Shown here one piece after another: positions 41,696-51,837 of a stretch of DNA of 51,978 bases. Made by a program: the position numbers and the translations under genes. Location: contig JAATFV010000097.1 of NCBI GenBank assembly GCA_015655015.1, positions 1 through 51,978 on the forward strand, read 5' to 3'. This DNA is from Chitinophagales bacterium (lineage in GTDB: Bacteria > Bacteroidota > Bacteroidia > Chitinophagales > Chitinophagaceae). Below the pieces are notes generated by a model. It made no database searches. It was given only the letters and a program-made list of their open reading frames with translations, and had not been told where the DNA came from. Each line of letters starts with the position of its first letter. The first letter of the stretch is position 1.

Positions 41696-44600
41696 TTAGA
41701 GTTTGACTTTTACTGACACGCCATAATCACGGCTTCCGGGGAATTCGGACCACTGGACTCCCTGCCCGTTTCCAATGCCATTGATCGCTTCGGGATTCAG
41801 GTGATCCGGTAAAGTGGTGAAAATATAGAACAGATTACGCCCCACCAGGGAGATATCCAGCCCCTGCAATACCTTTGTTCTCTTTATCAACTTCTCCGGG
41901 AAACTGTAAGTGAGCGTCAGCTCTCTCAGCTTACCCCAGGAGTTGGTGAAAACCGAATTGCTGCGGGGCATCTTCACTCCCGACCAGGCCTCATACTGGC
42001 CGGCATATTTCCATAGATAATGCACCACATCCGTATTGGGCTTGCCATCCGAAAAGACGCCATCCAGGATGACGCCATCATTCGCCGTCGTCTGATCGGG
42101 ATACGTGTAAGGCAATCCCCCGCCGGACCTCTCCTTCAATGTTTCCGGCGCAAGCCCTTCGGCCATCGCCGCGCCATAATCCCCGGAAAAGATCTGGCCA
42201 CCGATCTTGAAATCCGTCAGAAAATATAGGCTGATATTCTTAAAATGGAAGGTGTTACCAATACCGCCCGTCAGTTTAGGCGTCGAATTGCCGATAGGCA
42301 CAGGATCGGCAGTCGTCACATACTGCGTACCTACCACACTGGACGGATTGGATTGATCATAAACCCTTTGCACCACTTTTTTACCATTCAGGTACGTATA
42401 GTCATACCCGTAGATCGTTCCGTAATCCTGACCAGCCTTTACATACATCTGCACGCCATTGGTACCCCATAGATCCTGTATCGGATATTTGTCGATTCCT
42501 GCGGCAAGCGACACCACTTTATTCTGGTTATGTGCGCCATTGACCATGATGTCCCATCGGAAATTCCTGGACTGCACCGCTGTCGCCCGAATGATGAACT
42601 CGATCCCCTTATTGGACAATTCCCCGGTATTGAAGGTCACGGCGCTGGCGCCGGAGGATGTCGCAAGGCTGCTCGACAGGATCTGGCTCGTACCCTTCGT
42701 CTGATAATACGTGAACTCCACATTCACCCGGCTTTTCAACATTCCCGCCTCGAGGCCGATCTCATAAGAGGAATTCCTTTGCGGCACCAGGAAACTGGCA
42801 GGCGGCAAGGTAGATTGATAACTGCGCACCGGCAGGCCCCCAAAAGAAGAAGGAGCGCTCCCATTGATATAATTCGAAATGATATTGGTATTGTAAGTAT
42901 AAGTCGATAAATAAGATGGCGCGCCATTCGCACTCTTGGCTGCCGACACTTTTAATTTACCGTAATTCAGCCATTGAATATCCTTCATACCACTGATCGC
43001 TTCCGTAAAGACAAAACTCAGGCTCGCGGAAGGAAAGAAATAAGAGTTCGTATTCACAGGCAACGTGGACGACCAGTCATTCCGCCCGGTAACCTGTAAG
43101 AAGAGGTAATTGTCATAGGACAAATCCAGAATCCCAAAAAGAGAATTCAGATTGTAATTATTCCAGACTTCTTTCGGAGCGGAAATACTATTAGTAGGAT
43201 CGGACGTATTGGCAAGATAATACCGGAAGGGCACTACCCAGGGATAATTACTGCCCGTACCATACGTTGCACCCGGTTCGCCGCTATTCCAGGCGTTATT
43301 GTCATACATCCTGCTCTTCAATGCACTGTTGCCGATCATCAGGCTTCCATTAAGCTTAGAGCCGAAAAGACTTTCCTTGTGCAACGTGGTGAACAGTTCC
43401 AGATTGACATCCGAATTACGCACATATTCAATGCCATACTGGCCTTCAAGCCCGGCAGCATCTATGGGCGAATATTTGCTCTCCACATTCGTAACCGCAT
43501 AGTTGATGGAAGAGCGACCGGAAATATTCAGCCAGGGAGTGATGTCCGCCGATAACTTGACGGAACCCAAAAGCTGGTTCCTGGTAAGCTGCTGGTTCTG
43601 CTCGAACAGGTGCCAGAATAAATTCTGGTTATAATTGTTCTGGTATGGATAATAGCCAAAAGGAGACGTAGCGATATAATCCCTTTTGCTGCCATCCGGA
43701 TTTTTGTAGTTACTGAATTCAATGGGCTTATAATCCCTGGGCATAGAATAGACCATAAAATTGGTCCAGCCCTGGTCATTGGCGATATCCGGCACATTCA
43801 GCCGGTTGTAGTTAGAATAACTGGCAGAAATTTCCGCTTTCAGCTTACTGGAAATATTAAGATTCGAACCCAGGTTGATATTGTTCTGATTATAATTGCT
43901 GTTCTTTACAATGGCGGTGTTGTCCTGCCGGGTGAAGCCTACGCGCACACTTCCGAAATCGCCGCCGGTACTGAATGCAACATTGTGCGTAGTAGTATTG
44001 CCCGTACGAAAGAACGCTTTCCGGTTATCCGGCTGGGGGTCCCACTTGCGCTTAACGCCATCCCACCAGATGATCTCCGTGCCGTCCAGCTTATGCCCCC
44101 AGGAAGTACCCGGACCATACCAGCTGAACACATCATAGGTATTGTAGCCGCCCGGAATAGGACCGGCTGATTCATATTCATTTCCTGCCGGAGCACCATC
44201 CCAGGGATAATTGCCGGGATAACGAAGGTCGCCGCTCGCCGTCTTGGGAAAAGGAGCATTGGCAGACCACATCGCATTCGCCCCCCCATACCCATAAGAA
44301 TTCTGTACGTCCTGGTAACGGTAAGGATTGGTGAATAAAGTGGAAAAATTATAATCCAGACCAAGACCAGGTCGCTTGCCGCCCCGCTTGGTAGTAATAA
44401 GAAGCACGCCATTAGAGCCACGGGCCCCATATAATGCCGCTGCGGAAGCCCCTTTCAGAACAGTGACATCCTGCACATCGTCCGTATTTAAAAAATTAAG
44501 AAAAGACCCCCAGTCTTTCGGGCTCACCAGGTCCGTACTGGGACTAACCGTACCGTTCGATACACTGTTAAGCGAACCTTGCTGACCGCCTACAGGGTCA

Positions 44601-45511
44601 TTCTGAACCTGGATACCGTCGATCACGATCAGTGGTTGATTGCTCCCAAGTATGCTGTTGTTTCCCCGGATGACGATCCTCTGGGAATTGCCCTGAACGC
44701 CATTTGATGTACTTATATTAAGACCGGCCGACTTCCCCATCAGGCCGGTAGCGAGATCCGGAGGACTGGCCTGAACGATATCATTACCGCTCACTTTCTG
44801 CGCCGAATAGCCGATCGACCGGGCTTCCCGTTTGATACCCAACGCTGTAACAACTACATCGTTCAGCGCATTCTCGCCTTTTAACAGGGTGACGTTGACC
44901 GTGGAAGAGGCGCCAATGACTACCCTCACCGTCTGATACCCAATCGAAGAAAAGACCAACACCTCGCCTTCATTGGCCTGTAGCTGAAAATGCCCCTTTT
45001 CATCGGTAGTGGTGCCATGACCGCTGCCGGCTATCGTCACACTGACACCCGGCAGGGGAGTGCCCCCATCGATGCCCGTCACGGTTCCGCTGATAGGTTT
45101 CGCCGCAGTTTCGTAGCTGTCCGGAGATAACAACCGGGCGGTAGCGCCCCGTTCTTTCTTCAGGATGATCTGTCGCCCGATCACCTGAAAAGAGATGTGC
45201 AGCGGCCTGAATATTTTTTCCAGCACATCCCCCAGCCTTTCCTCCTCGGCTATCACAGAGATCTTCTGTTTGCCGGGTAGTACATTATTGCTATAGGTGA
45301 ATCCAATTTCCGTAGTGGCGGAAATAGTCTTTAGTACGCTCTTGATTTCCCGAAAAGGCAGATTAAGAGACACTTTCCTATCTAATATCTCCTGCCCGTC
45401 CGCCTTTCCGGCGAAAGAATAGCTGATGCAGCTCAGTAGCAGAAAAATGTGTAGTAGTGTTACTCTCATAATGAATAAAACAGCTTGTTTTGATTTTCCG
45501 TTTTTGTTCAT
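41696..45511 (-). CDS. SusC/RagA-type TonB-dependent transporter with N-terminal STN domain
   Basis: 1271 residues from ATG 45509-45511 (MNKNGKSKQAVLFIMRVTLL), signal peptide included. Domain order: STN signalling domain (about 35-110; VSLNLPFREIKSVLKTISAT), carboxypeptidase-regulatory beta domain (about 135-215; GTVTGIDGGTPLPGVSVTI), plug (SAQKVSGNDIVQASPPDLAT; VLKGASAAALYGARGSNGVL) and a 22-strand barrel ending SRDYGVSVKVKL. The STN domain fits regulation through the FecR/ECF pair upstream. The frame extends 19 codons further upstream but adds no signal-like sequence. Confidence 0.95.
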   Translation of the reverse strand: MNKNGKSKQAVLFIMRVTLLHIFLLLSCISYSFAGKADGQEILDRKVSLNLPFREIKSVLKTISATTEIGFTYSNNVLPGKQKISVIAEEERLGDVLEKIFRPLHISFQVIGRQIILKKERGATARLLSPDSYETAAKPISGTVTGIDGGTPLPGVSVTIAGSGHGTTTDEKGHFQLQANEGEVLVFSSIGYQTVRVVIGASSTVNVTLLKGENALNDVVVTALGIKREARSIGYSAQKVSGNDIVQASPPDLATGLMGKSAGLNISTSNGVQGNSQRIVIRGNNSILGSNQPLIVIDGIQVQNDPVGGQQGSLNSVSNGTVSPSTDLVSPKDWGSFLNFLNTDDVQDVTVLKGASAAALYGARGSNGVLLITTKRGGKRPGLGLDYNFSTLFTNPYRYQDVQNSYGYGGANAMWSANAPFPKTASGDLRYPGNYPWDGAPAGNEYESAGPIPGGYNTYDVFSWYGPGTSWGHKLDGTEIIWWDGVKRKWDPQPDNRKAFFRTGNTTTHNVAFSTGGDFGSVRVGFTRQDNTAIVKNSNYNQNNINLGSNLNISSKLKAEISASYSNYNRLNVPDIANDQGWTNFMVYSMPRDYKPIEFSNYKNPDGSKRDYIATSPFGYYPYQNNYNQNLFWHLFEQNQQLTRNQLLGSVKLSADITPWLNISGRSSINYAVTNVESKYSPIDAAGLEGQYGIEYVRNSDVNLELFTTLHKESLFGSKLNGSLMIGNSALKSRMYDNNAWNSGEPGATYGTGSNYPWVVPFRYYLANTSDPTNSISAPKEVWNNYNLNSLFGILDLSYDNYLFLQVTGRNDWSSTLPVNTNSYFFPSASLSFVFTEAISGMKDIQWLNYGKLKVSAAKSANGAPSYLSTYTYNTNIISNYINGSAPSSFGGLPVRSYQSTLPPASFLVPQRNSSYEIGLEAGMLKSRVNVEFTYYQTKGTSQILSSSLATSSGASAVTFNTGELSNKGIEFIIRATAVQSRNFRWDIMVNGAHNQNKVVSLAAGIDKYPIQDLWGTNGVQMYVKAGQDYGTIYGYDYTYLNGKKVVQRVYDQSNPSSVVGTQYVTTADPVPIGNSTPKLTGGIGNTFHFKNISLYFLTDFKIGGQIFSGDYGAAMAEGLAPETLKERSGGGLPYTYPDQTTANDGVILDGVFSDGKPNTDVVHYLWKYAGQYEAWSGVKMPRSNSVFTNSWGKLRELTLTYSFPEKLIKRTKVLQGLDISLVGRNLFYIFTTLPDHLNPEAINGIGNGQGVQWSEFPGSRDYGVSVKVKL

Positions 45512-45599
45512 AGCTTTGGTGAGTTTTGTCAGTTTGTAATAAGCGTGGCAAAATAATCCCCTGATCAATATTAGACCTGCGAAAAGGGGAGCATTATCG

Positions 45600-45629
45600 A
45601 ATGGTGGTGTTCCCGCACCACCATTTTTT
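45600..45629. terminator. Hairpin between fecR and susC, T-run on the plus strand
   Basis: 10-bp perfect stem (45600-45609 with 45616-45625, AATGGTGGTG/CACCACCATT) and loop TTCCCG. The T-run (TTTT) is on the plus strand, whereas the genes run on minus, so it is not a simple fecR terminator. It may tune the fecR-susC read-through. Confidence 0.5.
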
Positions 45630-45715
45630 ATGCGGTGATTGTTATGAGGTGATCTTTCGTGTATCCATGTGTAGTTTGAGTTGGTTTATATAATAATTAT
45701 CGATTCGCAAATAAC

Positions 45716-46930
45716 CTATTTGTTGCAGGGATGCCCTTCTATAAATACGCCGGCAGGATCGATCCGGTAAGTGGCGCCGATCGCCTCGCAAATGATCTTT
45801 AATTTGTCCTCGAATGTTTCATTGGTCAGGGAGGTCGTTACGACACAGGTTGAAAAGGTCTTCTCCCCATAATGTAAAGGGATGCCATATGCCTTTTCCA
45901 GGGTCTTGAATATTTCCACCACCGGCGTCTCCTCGAAATTGAAAAGGAGGGCCGCAGTGACAGTGGGAATGACCGGTCTTTCTGCCCGCGTGATTCCCGC
46001 CGATTGCACCAGGCTGCGGGTCTCCACCTGGTATAAAGCCTGCTGATCAGGCTCCAGCACAACTTCCTGTTGTGAGCTGATCTTTTTAGACACCGCCACC
46101 TTTCCCGTCCGCACCGATACGATGACATTGCCATTGCTCTTGTCCGTGGTGACATTAAAGCTGGTGCCCAGGACACGGACAACCACATCCTTTGTATAAA
46201 CATAGAAAGGACGGCCCGACTCCTTTGCCACTTCAAAAAAGGCATTCCCTTCCAGGTAGATCTCCCGTTTGTCTTTCTGCAAAAAAGCGGCATGCCGGAT
46301 ACTTGAGCCCGGCTGCAGGATGATCCTGGTTCCGTCAACCAGGTACACTTCCTGGTTGCCCGTTGTCCGGTTAACCCTTTGCAGGCCTTCCTTCCCGAAC
46401 AGGCTGGCGACCTGCGGTTTCGTGACGGAACCACCGCCGGCCGGCCGATGCCGGATCAAACCTCCTCCCGCCAGCAACAGGCCCGCCAGACAGGCAGCCA
46501 CCCAATACCAGGAGCGTCTGCTACGGCCAATGCGGGGAATTTCATTCTCCTGTCGAAAAGGAATGCCCGTGCCCTGTTGTACGGAGCTATCCTTCCTCTG
46601 CTGTATGTCAGCATCCTCTCCCTGCTGTACAGTTAGCTTTTCCCCCTGAAAGCGAACATCTCTCCCCTGCTGAAGAGAATTATTCTCTCTCAGCTGACCC
46701 AGCACCCCCGTCCAGATAGCTTTCGAAAGCTCTTCCGCGCCGGCCGGCTTTTCCATATACGCAAGATCACGGGCTATTTCACGGGCTTGAAAAAGAGTCG
46801 GCACCCTATCAGGATGCTCTTCCATCCACAATTCCCAATAGGCGATTACGCCCTCATCGGGAGAATGAACCCATTTCATGAACCGGTCATCCTGTAAAAG
46901 CTCCCAGACCTCGTTGTCTAAATTTTTCAC
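45716..46930 (-). CDS. FecR-family anti-sigma factor
   Basis: Inner-membrane anti-sigma factor linking the SusC STN domain to the ECF sigma factor. 404 residues: cytosolic FecR N-terminal helices (1-80), a Gln-rich linker (85-128) with four QQ-containing units (LQQGRD, VQQGED, IQQRKD, VQQGTG), a transmembrane helix (141-159), the periplasmic FecR domain and a C-terminal DUF4974 (about 325-400). The repeat-bearing linker between the sigma-binding domain and the membrane is unusual. It follows the sigma gene by 114 bp. Confidence 0.93.
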   Translation of the reverse strand: MKNLDNEVWELLQDDRFMKWVHSPDEGVIAYWELWMEEHPDRVPTLFQAREIARDLAYMEKPAGAEELSKAIWTGVLGQLRENNSLQQGRDVRFQGEKLTVQQGEDADIQQRKDSSVQQGTGIPFRQENEIPRIGRSRRSWYWVAACLAGLLLAGGGLIRHRPAGGGSVTKPQVASLFGKEGLQRVNRTTGNQEVYLVDGTRIILQPGSSIRHAAFLQKDKREIYLEGNAFFEVAKESGRPFYVYTKDVVVRVLGTSFNVTTDKSNGNVIVSVRTGKVAVSKKISSQQEVVLEPDQQALYQVETRSLVQSAGITRAERPVIPTVTAALLFNFEETPVVEIFKTLEKAYGIPLHYGEKTFSTCVVTTSLTNETFEDKLKIICEAIGATYRIDPAGVFIEGHPCNK

Positions 46931-47044
46931 GAAAAAGTTGCGTTAATATTGATGAAATAAAGGCGACATCGTCTTTGAGGAAATGTAGCCGCCCGCTCTT
47001 TTATACTCAGAAAAAAAGAAGTTTTTTTTGGACAAATAAGAATA

Positions 47045-47644
47045 TCAGACAAATAAGAATAAAAGGAGAATTGCTTTAAGGGATGGTATCCGGGTAAGGT
47101 CCTTCAGTCGGCAAAGCGCCCTGTATAACAAATTGCTCACCGACTGGTAGTTCATATTCATCAGTTCGGCGATCTGTTCATTGGACAGCCCCTGGTAGTA
47201 CCGGAGCTGGACGATCTCCTGTTGCCGCAGGGTCAGTTCTTTAATAGCTTTTCGTAATAAGGCCATTTGAGATTCATGGATCTCTTTTTCGATGAGAGCC
47301 GTCTCGACAGGATCTTCACAAAGCCCGCCGCGGAACTCATTCAATGCCTTTGCCCGCGCAAGGCGGCTATGGCTGTTTTTCTCCTGGCGTATCAATTTAT
47401 AACGCAGGGCCTTCAACAGGTAAAATTTCACCGAGTCGGTGGGAGAGAGATTTTCCCGGGAATGCCACAACTCTACGAAGAGCTCCTGGATCTGATCTTT
47501 TAAAAGGTCCCGGTCCGGACATAACTTCATGCCATAAGCAATGAGCGGAACACTGTGCTGTTGGTACAACGCAGCAAAAGCCTCCCTGTCGCCATTTTTA
47601 AATTGCAACCAGAGCAAGGTTTCCTCGTCGGGTTTTTGGGACAT
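47045..47644 (-). CDS. ECF RNA polymerase sigma factor, FecI/Bacteroidota type
   Basis: 199 residues with sigma region 2 (DREAFAALYQQHSVPLIAYG; IQELFVELWHSRENL) and region 4 (LTLRQQEIVQLRYYQGLSNE...YQSVSNLLYRALCRL). It ends in a short hydrophobic tail (AILLLFLFV), common in this group. It is expected to drive the susCD operon. The start is only 12 bp downstream of the crotonase stop, so it may also be transcribed from the paaZ promoter. Confidence 0.93.
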   Translation of the reverse strand: MSQKPDEETLLWLQFKNGDREAFAALYQQHSVPLIAYGMKLCPDRDLLKDQIQELFVELWHSRENLSPTDSVKFYLLKALRYKLIRQEKNSHSRLARAKALNEFRGGLCEDPVETALIEKEIHESQMALLRKAIKELTLRQQEIVQLRYYQGLSNEQIAELMNMNYQSVSNLLYRALCRLKDLTRIPSLKAILLLFLFV

Positions 47645-47656
47645 GCTTACAAAGTA

Positions 47657-48427
47657 TTACTTTTTCCTGAATTTTTGAATAGCATCCCTGCTGAATTCAC
47701 TCAGCACCAGGCGACCGCTGATAGCCGCCCTTTCCAATAAGAGCCGGTCCCAATGTTCCGTACCCTTCCAGAAAGCCTCCTTCATAGCGGCCATTGCCTC
47801 GGGATTGGAATGCGCCAGGCTGCCTGCCAGCCGGTGAATGGACTCATCCATACCTTCCAGGGTGGAATGTAATTCGGCATACAATCCCCGTCTTCTCGCC
47901 CATTCTGCATTTCGCCACATCGAGGCGTCGATGGAGAGACTGCTGAAAGCCGCCAACCCGATCTTTCTTTCAACAGCAGGGCCGACAACAAAAGGTCCGA
48001 TGCCCACCGCCAGCTCGCTTAATTTAACATCGGCGCTTTCAACGGCAATAGCATAATCCGCCGCGGCGGCAAGCCCTACGCCCCCGCCCACACACTTACC
48101 CTGTATCCGGGCTATGATAAATTGCGGGCATTTGCGCAACGCATTGATCAGGTGGGCGAAACCGCTGAAAAAATGCAAGCCCTGCTCCGCATTTTCTATA
48201 GCCAGCAGCTCATCGAAAGAGGCGCCGGCACAAAATGCCTTTTCGCCGGCCGACCGCAGAATGATCACCCGCGTATCCTTTTCATTGCCCGCCCCATGAA
48301 CGGCATGGGTCAGCTCCTCCAGCAATCTGCCAGGCAGGGAATTGCTCTGGGGATGAAAAAACTCGATCGTGACCACCCCCTGGTGCCTTTCTACTTTTAC
48401 ATAACCGTCTTTGATCTCCCCAGTCAT
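47657..48427 (-). CDS. Enoyl-CoA hydratase/isomerase family protein of the paa set
   Basis: 256 residues, crotonase fold with AFCAGASFDELLA and the oxyanion-hole GKCVGGGVGLAAAADYAI. The catalytic-glutamate position aligned with Glu144 of rat hydratase is Gly (GGGVG), whereas the second position is kept (KLSELAVGIG). This makes an isomerase or specialised hydratase more likely than a plain 2-enoyl-CoA hydratase. It follows paaZ by 10 bp on the same strand, so a role in phenylacetate beta-oxidation steps (PaaF- or PaaB-like in older naming) is likely. Confidence 0.85.
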   Translation of the reverse strand: MTGEIKDGYVKVERHQGVVTIEFFHPQSNSLPGRLLEELTHAVHGAGNEKDTRVIILRSAGEKAFCAGASFDELLAIENAEQGLHFFSGFAHLINALRKCPQFIIARIQGKCVGGGVGLAAAADYAIAVESADVKLSELAVGIGPFVVGPAVERKIGLAAFSSLSIDASMWRNAEWARRRGLYAELHSTLEGMDESIHRLAGSLAHSNPEAMAAMKEAFWKGTEHWDRLLLERAAISGRLVLSEFSRDAIQKFRKK

Positions 48428-48437
48428 AGCAGCGTTT

Positions 48438-50498
48438 TTATATTTTTATTGTCGATCTTTTCTGTACCATCGTGAGGATCGTAGCGACGGCTACACTCTC
48501 CCCCGTATCATCATAGACATCCACATACCATTTTACAATGCCTCTCGGCAGATCCTTCTCCTCCTTTTTTTCCTGTTCGACCTTTTCCTTACAGGTAAGC
48601 TTTACCCCGATGGTAGTGCCAGCATATACCGGCTTAAGGAACCGGCATTCCTCCAGGCCATAATTCAGCAATACGGGCCCCTTACCGGGATCGACGAACA
48701 GGCCGGCGGCAGCGCTCAGAATAAAATATCCGTGGGCTACCGGCTTCTCGAATAAAGTCCCTTCGAGGGAAGTATGATCGGTATGTGCATAAAAATGATC
48801 CCAGCTCAGGTTGCCAAAATTGACGATATCCGCTTCCGTGACCGTACGTTTGTGCGTGATCACCGTATCGCCGACAGTCAATTCCTCAAAGTATTTACGG
48901 AAAGGATGTTTGTCCTCCACCGTCTGCCGGGCATGTGGCTGATAACTATTCGTAAGCGCCGTGATCATGGAAGGCGACCCCTGGATGGCCACCCGCTGCA
49001 TATAATGTTTTACGCCGCGAAGACCGCCCATCTCCTCTCCCCCGCCCGCCCGCCCGGGACCGCCATGCACCAATAAAGGGAGAGGGCTGCCATGCCCCGT
49101 GCTCTCTTTCGCACATTCATTATTTAGTATCAGGATCCTTCCGTGATGCGTAGCGGCGCCCAGTACATATTTCCGGGCAATAGCCGGATCAGCCGTGACA
49201 ATAGAGCTGCAGAGGCTGCCTTTCCCCTTATTCGCCAACGCGATGGCCTCTTCCGCCCCCTTGTAAGGCATTAGCGTGCTTACAGGGCCGAAGGCTTCTA
49301 CCGTATGCGGCTCTTCATGGTCGAAAGGCTTCTCATTCATCAGCAGCAGGGGGCTTAAAAAAGCGCCTTTCACTGCGTCGGCGTCGATCACCTCCACGCT
49401 GTCAGGAGATCCGTAAAGGATCTGAGAAGAAGTCAGTAATTTCCGCACCTGAGCCCGCACTTCTTCCCGCTGTGCCCCGCCGGCTAATGGCCCCATCCGC
49501 ACTTTTTCATTCGCCGGGTTGCCGATAAGGGTCTGGGACAAGGCTTTCGTCAATGCCTTCCAGGTATCTTCCATCTTGTTTTCCGGGACAAAGATCCTCC
49601 GGACTGCCGTACATTTCTGGCCCGCCTTTACCGTCATTTCCTTCCGCAGCTCTTTAATGAAAAGATCCCATTCCGGCATGGAAGGATCTACGTCTTCCCC
49701 CAGCACGAGACAGTTAAGGGAATCCGCCTCCATCGTAAAAGAGGTATTCTCTCCCAGGATCCTGGGATGAGATTTCAAGAGAAGACCGGTCGTGGCCGAA
49801 CCGGTAAAAGTGACCGTATCCTGTGCGGTTACATGATCCAGCAGGTCTCCGGCGCTGCCGCAGACCAGCTGCAGGGCGCCGTCAGGCAGAATGCCGGAAG
49901 CGATGATCTCTCTCACCACGGCTTCCGTCAGGTAAGACGTCACGGTAGCCGGCTTCACCACAGCAGGAACTCCCGCCAGCAGATTGACCGCTATTTTCTC
50001 CAGCATGCCCCAGACGGGGAAGTTAAAAGCATTAATGTGAATGGCTACCCCCTCTTTCGGCACGAGGATGTGCTGTCCCATAAAAGTACCCGCTTTTCCA
50101 AGAGGGAGTCCTTCCCCATCCAGGCAAAAGGTCTCATTGGGAAGTTTTCTCCGAAGGGAGGCGTAAGAGAATAAATTGCCGATGCCCCCTTCCAGGTCTA
50201 TCCAGCTATCGACCCGGGTAGCCCCGGTAAAAGTGCTGACCTGGTAGAATTTTTCCAGGCGTGCGGGTTCCTTGAGATAAAGAGCCAGGGCCCGCAGCAT
50301 ACGTCCCCGCTCCGGAAAGGTCATTTTACGCAAGGCCGGATTTCCCACTTTTCTTCCATAGTCCAGCAGAGAGGCGAAATCGATCCCTTTCGTGCTGGCA
50401 TGGGCAATGGGATCTCCGTTGATCGCATTGTATAAAGGCTGTCCTTCTCCATCTCCGGTGATCCAGTTTCCGGATACGTAATTTCCAAGCTTAGGCAT
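48438..50498 (-). CDS. paaZ: Bifunctional oxepin-CoA hydrolase / 3-oxo-5,6-dehydrosuberyl-CoA semialdehyde dehydrogenase
   Basis: Opens the oxepin ring and oxidises the resulting aldehyde. From ATG 50496-50498 ([20 protein letters not shown]) the product has 686 residues: an N-terminal aldehyde dehydrogenase (about 1-520) with [14 protein letters not shown] and catalytic Cys in [11 protein letters not shown], and a C-terminal MaoC-like hydratase (about 545-680) with the Asp-His pair in WDHFYAHTD. The frame is open 52 codons further upstream, but that part is unlike PaaZ. The enzyme is complete and close to the usual length. The 214 bp up to corA hold its promoter; no clear operator or TAnnTTTG box is visible there. 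Confidence 0.95.
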   Translation of the reverse strand: MPKLGNYVSGNWITGDGEGQPLYNAINGDPIAHASTKGIDFASLLDYGRKVGNPALRKMTFPERGRMLRALALYLKEPARLEKFYQVSTFTGATRVDSWIDLEGGIGNLFSYASLRRKLPNETFCLDGEGLPLGKAGTFMGQHILVPKEGVAIHINAFNFPVWGMLEKIAVNLLAGVPAVVKPATVTSYLTEAVVREIIASGILPDGALQLVCGSAGDLLDHVTAQDTVTFTGSATTGLLLKSHPRILGENTSFTMEADSLNCLVLGEDVDPSMPEWDLFIKELRKEMTVKAGQKCTAVRRIFVPENKMEDTWKALTKALSQTLIGNPANEKVRMGPLAGGAQREEVRAQVRKLLTSSQILYGSPDSVEVIDADAVKGAFLSPLLLMNEKPFDHEEPHTVEAFGPVSTLMPYKGAEEAIALANKGKGSLCSSIVTADPAIARKYVLGAATHHGRILILNNECAKESTGHGSPLPLLVHGGPGRAGGGEEMGGLRGVKHYMQRVAIQGSPSMITALTNSYQPHARQTVEDKHPFRKYFEELTVGDTVITHKRTVTEADIVNFGNLSWDHFYAHTDHTSLEGTLFEKPVAHGYFILSAAAGLFVDPGKGPVLLNYGLEECRFLKPVYAGTTIGVKLTCKEKVEQEKKEEKDLPRGIVKWYVDVYDDTGESVAVATILTMVQKRSTIKI

Positions 50499-50712
50499 AT
50501 GACAATCGTTTACTTCCGGCGAAATTAAAGAAAGTTTCGGTATAGCGATCCCCGGTCCTCCGGTTCCTGGTTGTTTAGCCTCCTGCTCACCAAATAGGAA
50601 ATCGAAAAAAAGCCTAGTTTCATATCCCTTGTCTTGCCCGCGATATAAAGTCATATAGTGACCGGGAATTGAAATAACATCCTATCGCCCTTCAACCATC
50701 AAAGTAAACAAT

Positions 50713-51774
50713 ATGAGCCCATCAGCCATCCGTAAACATTCGAAATTCAAGCATTTTAACCCGGTATTGCCCCGCCCCCGGCAGGAGTCCGGTCAATTTA
50801 CCCTGACCGTTTTCCATTACACGCCCGAAGGATGCAAGGAGATCTCCGTGCCGACAGTAGAGGAGCTCTTCACCCTCGTGCAGAAGGATATGACGGCATG
50901 GATCAACATGAGCGGCACCCGCTATACGGCAGCCCAGCAGATCTGCGACCATTACGGCATCGACCCTTTACTGACAGAAGACATCCTGAGCACAGGCCAG
51001 CGGGCTAAAATGGACGAGATCGGTGATTTCATTTACTGCCTCGTACCCATGCTGGATTTCAACAAGTCGCAAGACACCTTTCAGCAGGCCCAGGTCAACA
51101 TCATCGTAGGGAAAAATCTGGTGCTGTCCTTCCAGGATGATCCAGCCCTGGAAGCCTTCAACAATATTTACAGCCGGCTCCGTAAACCCGGTACCCGGCT
51201 GCAGAACCTGTCCCCCGATTACCTTTGTTATATACTGCTGGACACCCTGGTTGACAATTATTTCCTTGTCATGGAAAAGCTCGGGGAGAAAATCGAAGAA
51301 ATGCAGGACCTGGTACCCGACAGGCCCAACTCTCAGACCCTGTACCATATTAATCAGCTCCGCAGAGAAATGCTCTTTTTGCGCCGGACTATCGGCCCTG
51401 TACGTGAAGTAGTCAACGGGTTGCTCAAAAGCGACAGCGAGTTGATCGGGGAACATATGGATAAATATTTCAAGAACGTCTATGACCATGTTATCCAGGC
51501 CAATGAGCTGGCCGAAAACTACCAGGAGATGATGATCAATATGCAGGACCTCTACCTGAACAATATGGATCTCCGGATGAATGAGGTCATGAAAGTGCTG
51601 ACTATCGTCACCACTTTAGTGGCTCCTCCGACCCTGATAGCAGGCATCTATGGCATGAACTTCCGGCATATGCCGGAATTGGAAACCCGCTACGGATACT
51701 TTGTCTGCCTGGGAACGATGGTTTGCCTCCTGCTGGTGATGCTGGTCTTCTTCCGGCGGAAAGGATGGTTCTGA
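50713..51774 (+). CDS. corA: CorA-family magnesium/cobalt transporter
   Basis: Pentameric inner-membrane divalent cation channel. 353 residues: the large N-terminal cytosolic domain and two C-terminal transmembrane helices with the selectivity motif YGMNF (about 315-319) followed by the loop RHMPELETRYGY. The basic C-terminus FFRRKGWF is typical. It is transcribed divergently from paaZ. Confidence 0.95.
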   Translation: MSPSAIRKHSKFKHFNPVLPRPRQESGQFTLTVFHYTPEGCKEISVPTVEELFTLVQKDMTAWINMSGTRYTAAQQICDHYGIDPLLTEDILSTGQRAKMDEIGDFIYCLVPMLDFNKSQDTFQQAQVNIIVGKNLVLSFQDDPALEAFNNIYSRLRKPGTRLQNLSPDYLCYILLDTLVDNYFLVMEKLGEKIEEMQDLVPDRPNSQTLYHINQLRREMLFLRRTIGPVREVVNGLLKSDSELIGEHMDKYFKNVYDHVIQANELAENYQEMMINMQDLYLNNMDLRMNEVMKVLTIVTTLVAPPTLIAGIYGMNFRHMPELETRYGYFVCLGTMVCLLLVMLVFFRRKGWF

Positions 51775-51837
51775 AAACAAAAGAATGCCACTCTGTCATT
51801 AAAAAAGGATTGGTCGATATTTTGAACAGTTCCTCAT

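Noticed and set aside
50499..50654. N-terminal extension of paaZ
   Set aside because: Not PaaZ-like; it would use up the divergent promoter region shared with corA. A half-site resembling GTTGTTTAG there lacks a partner arm, so it was not called an operator.
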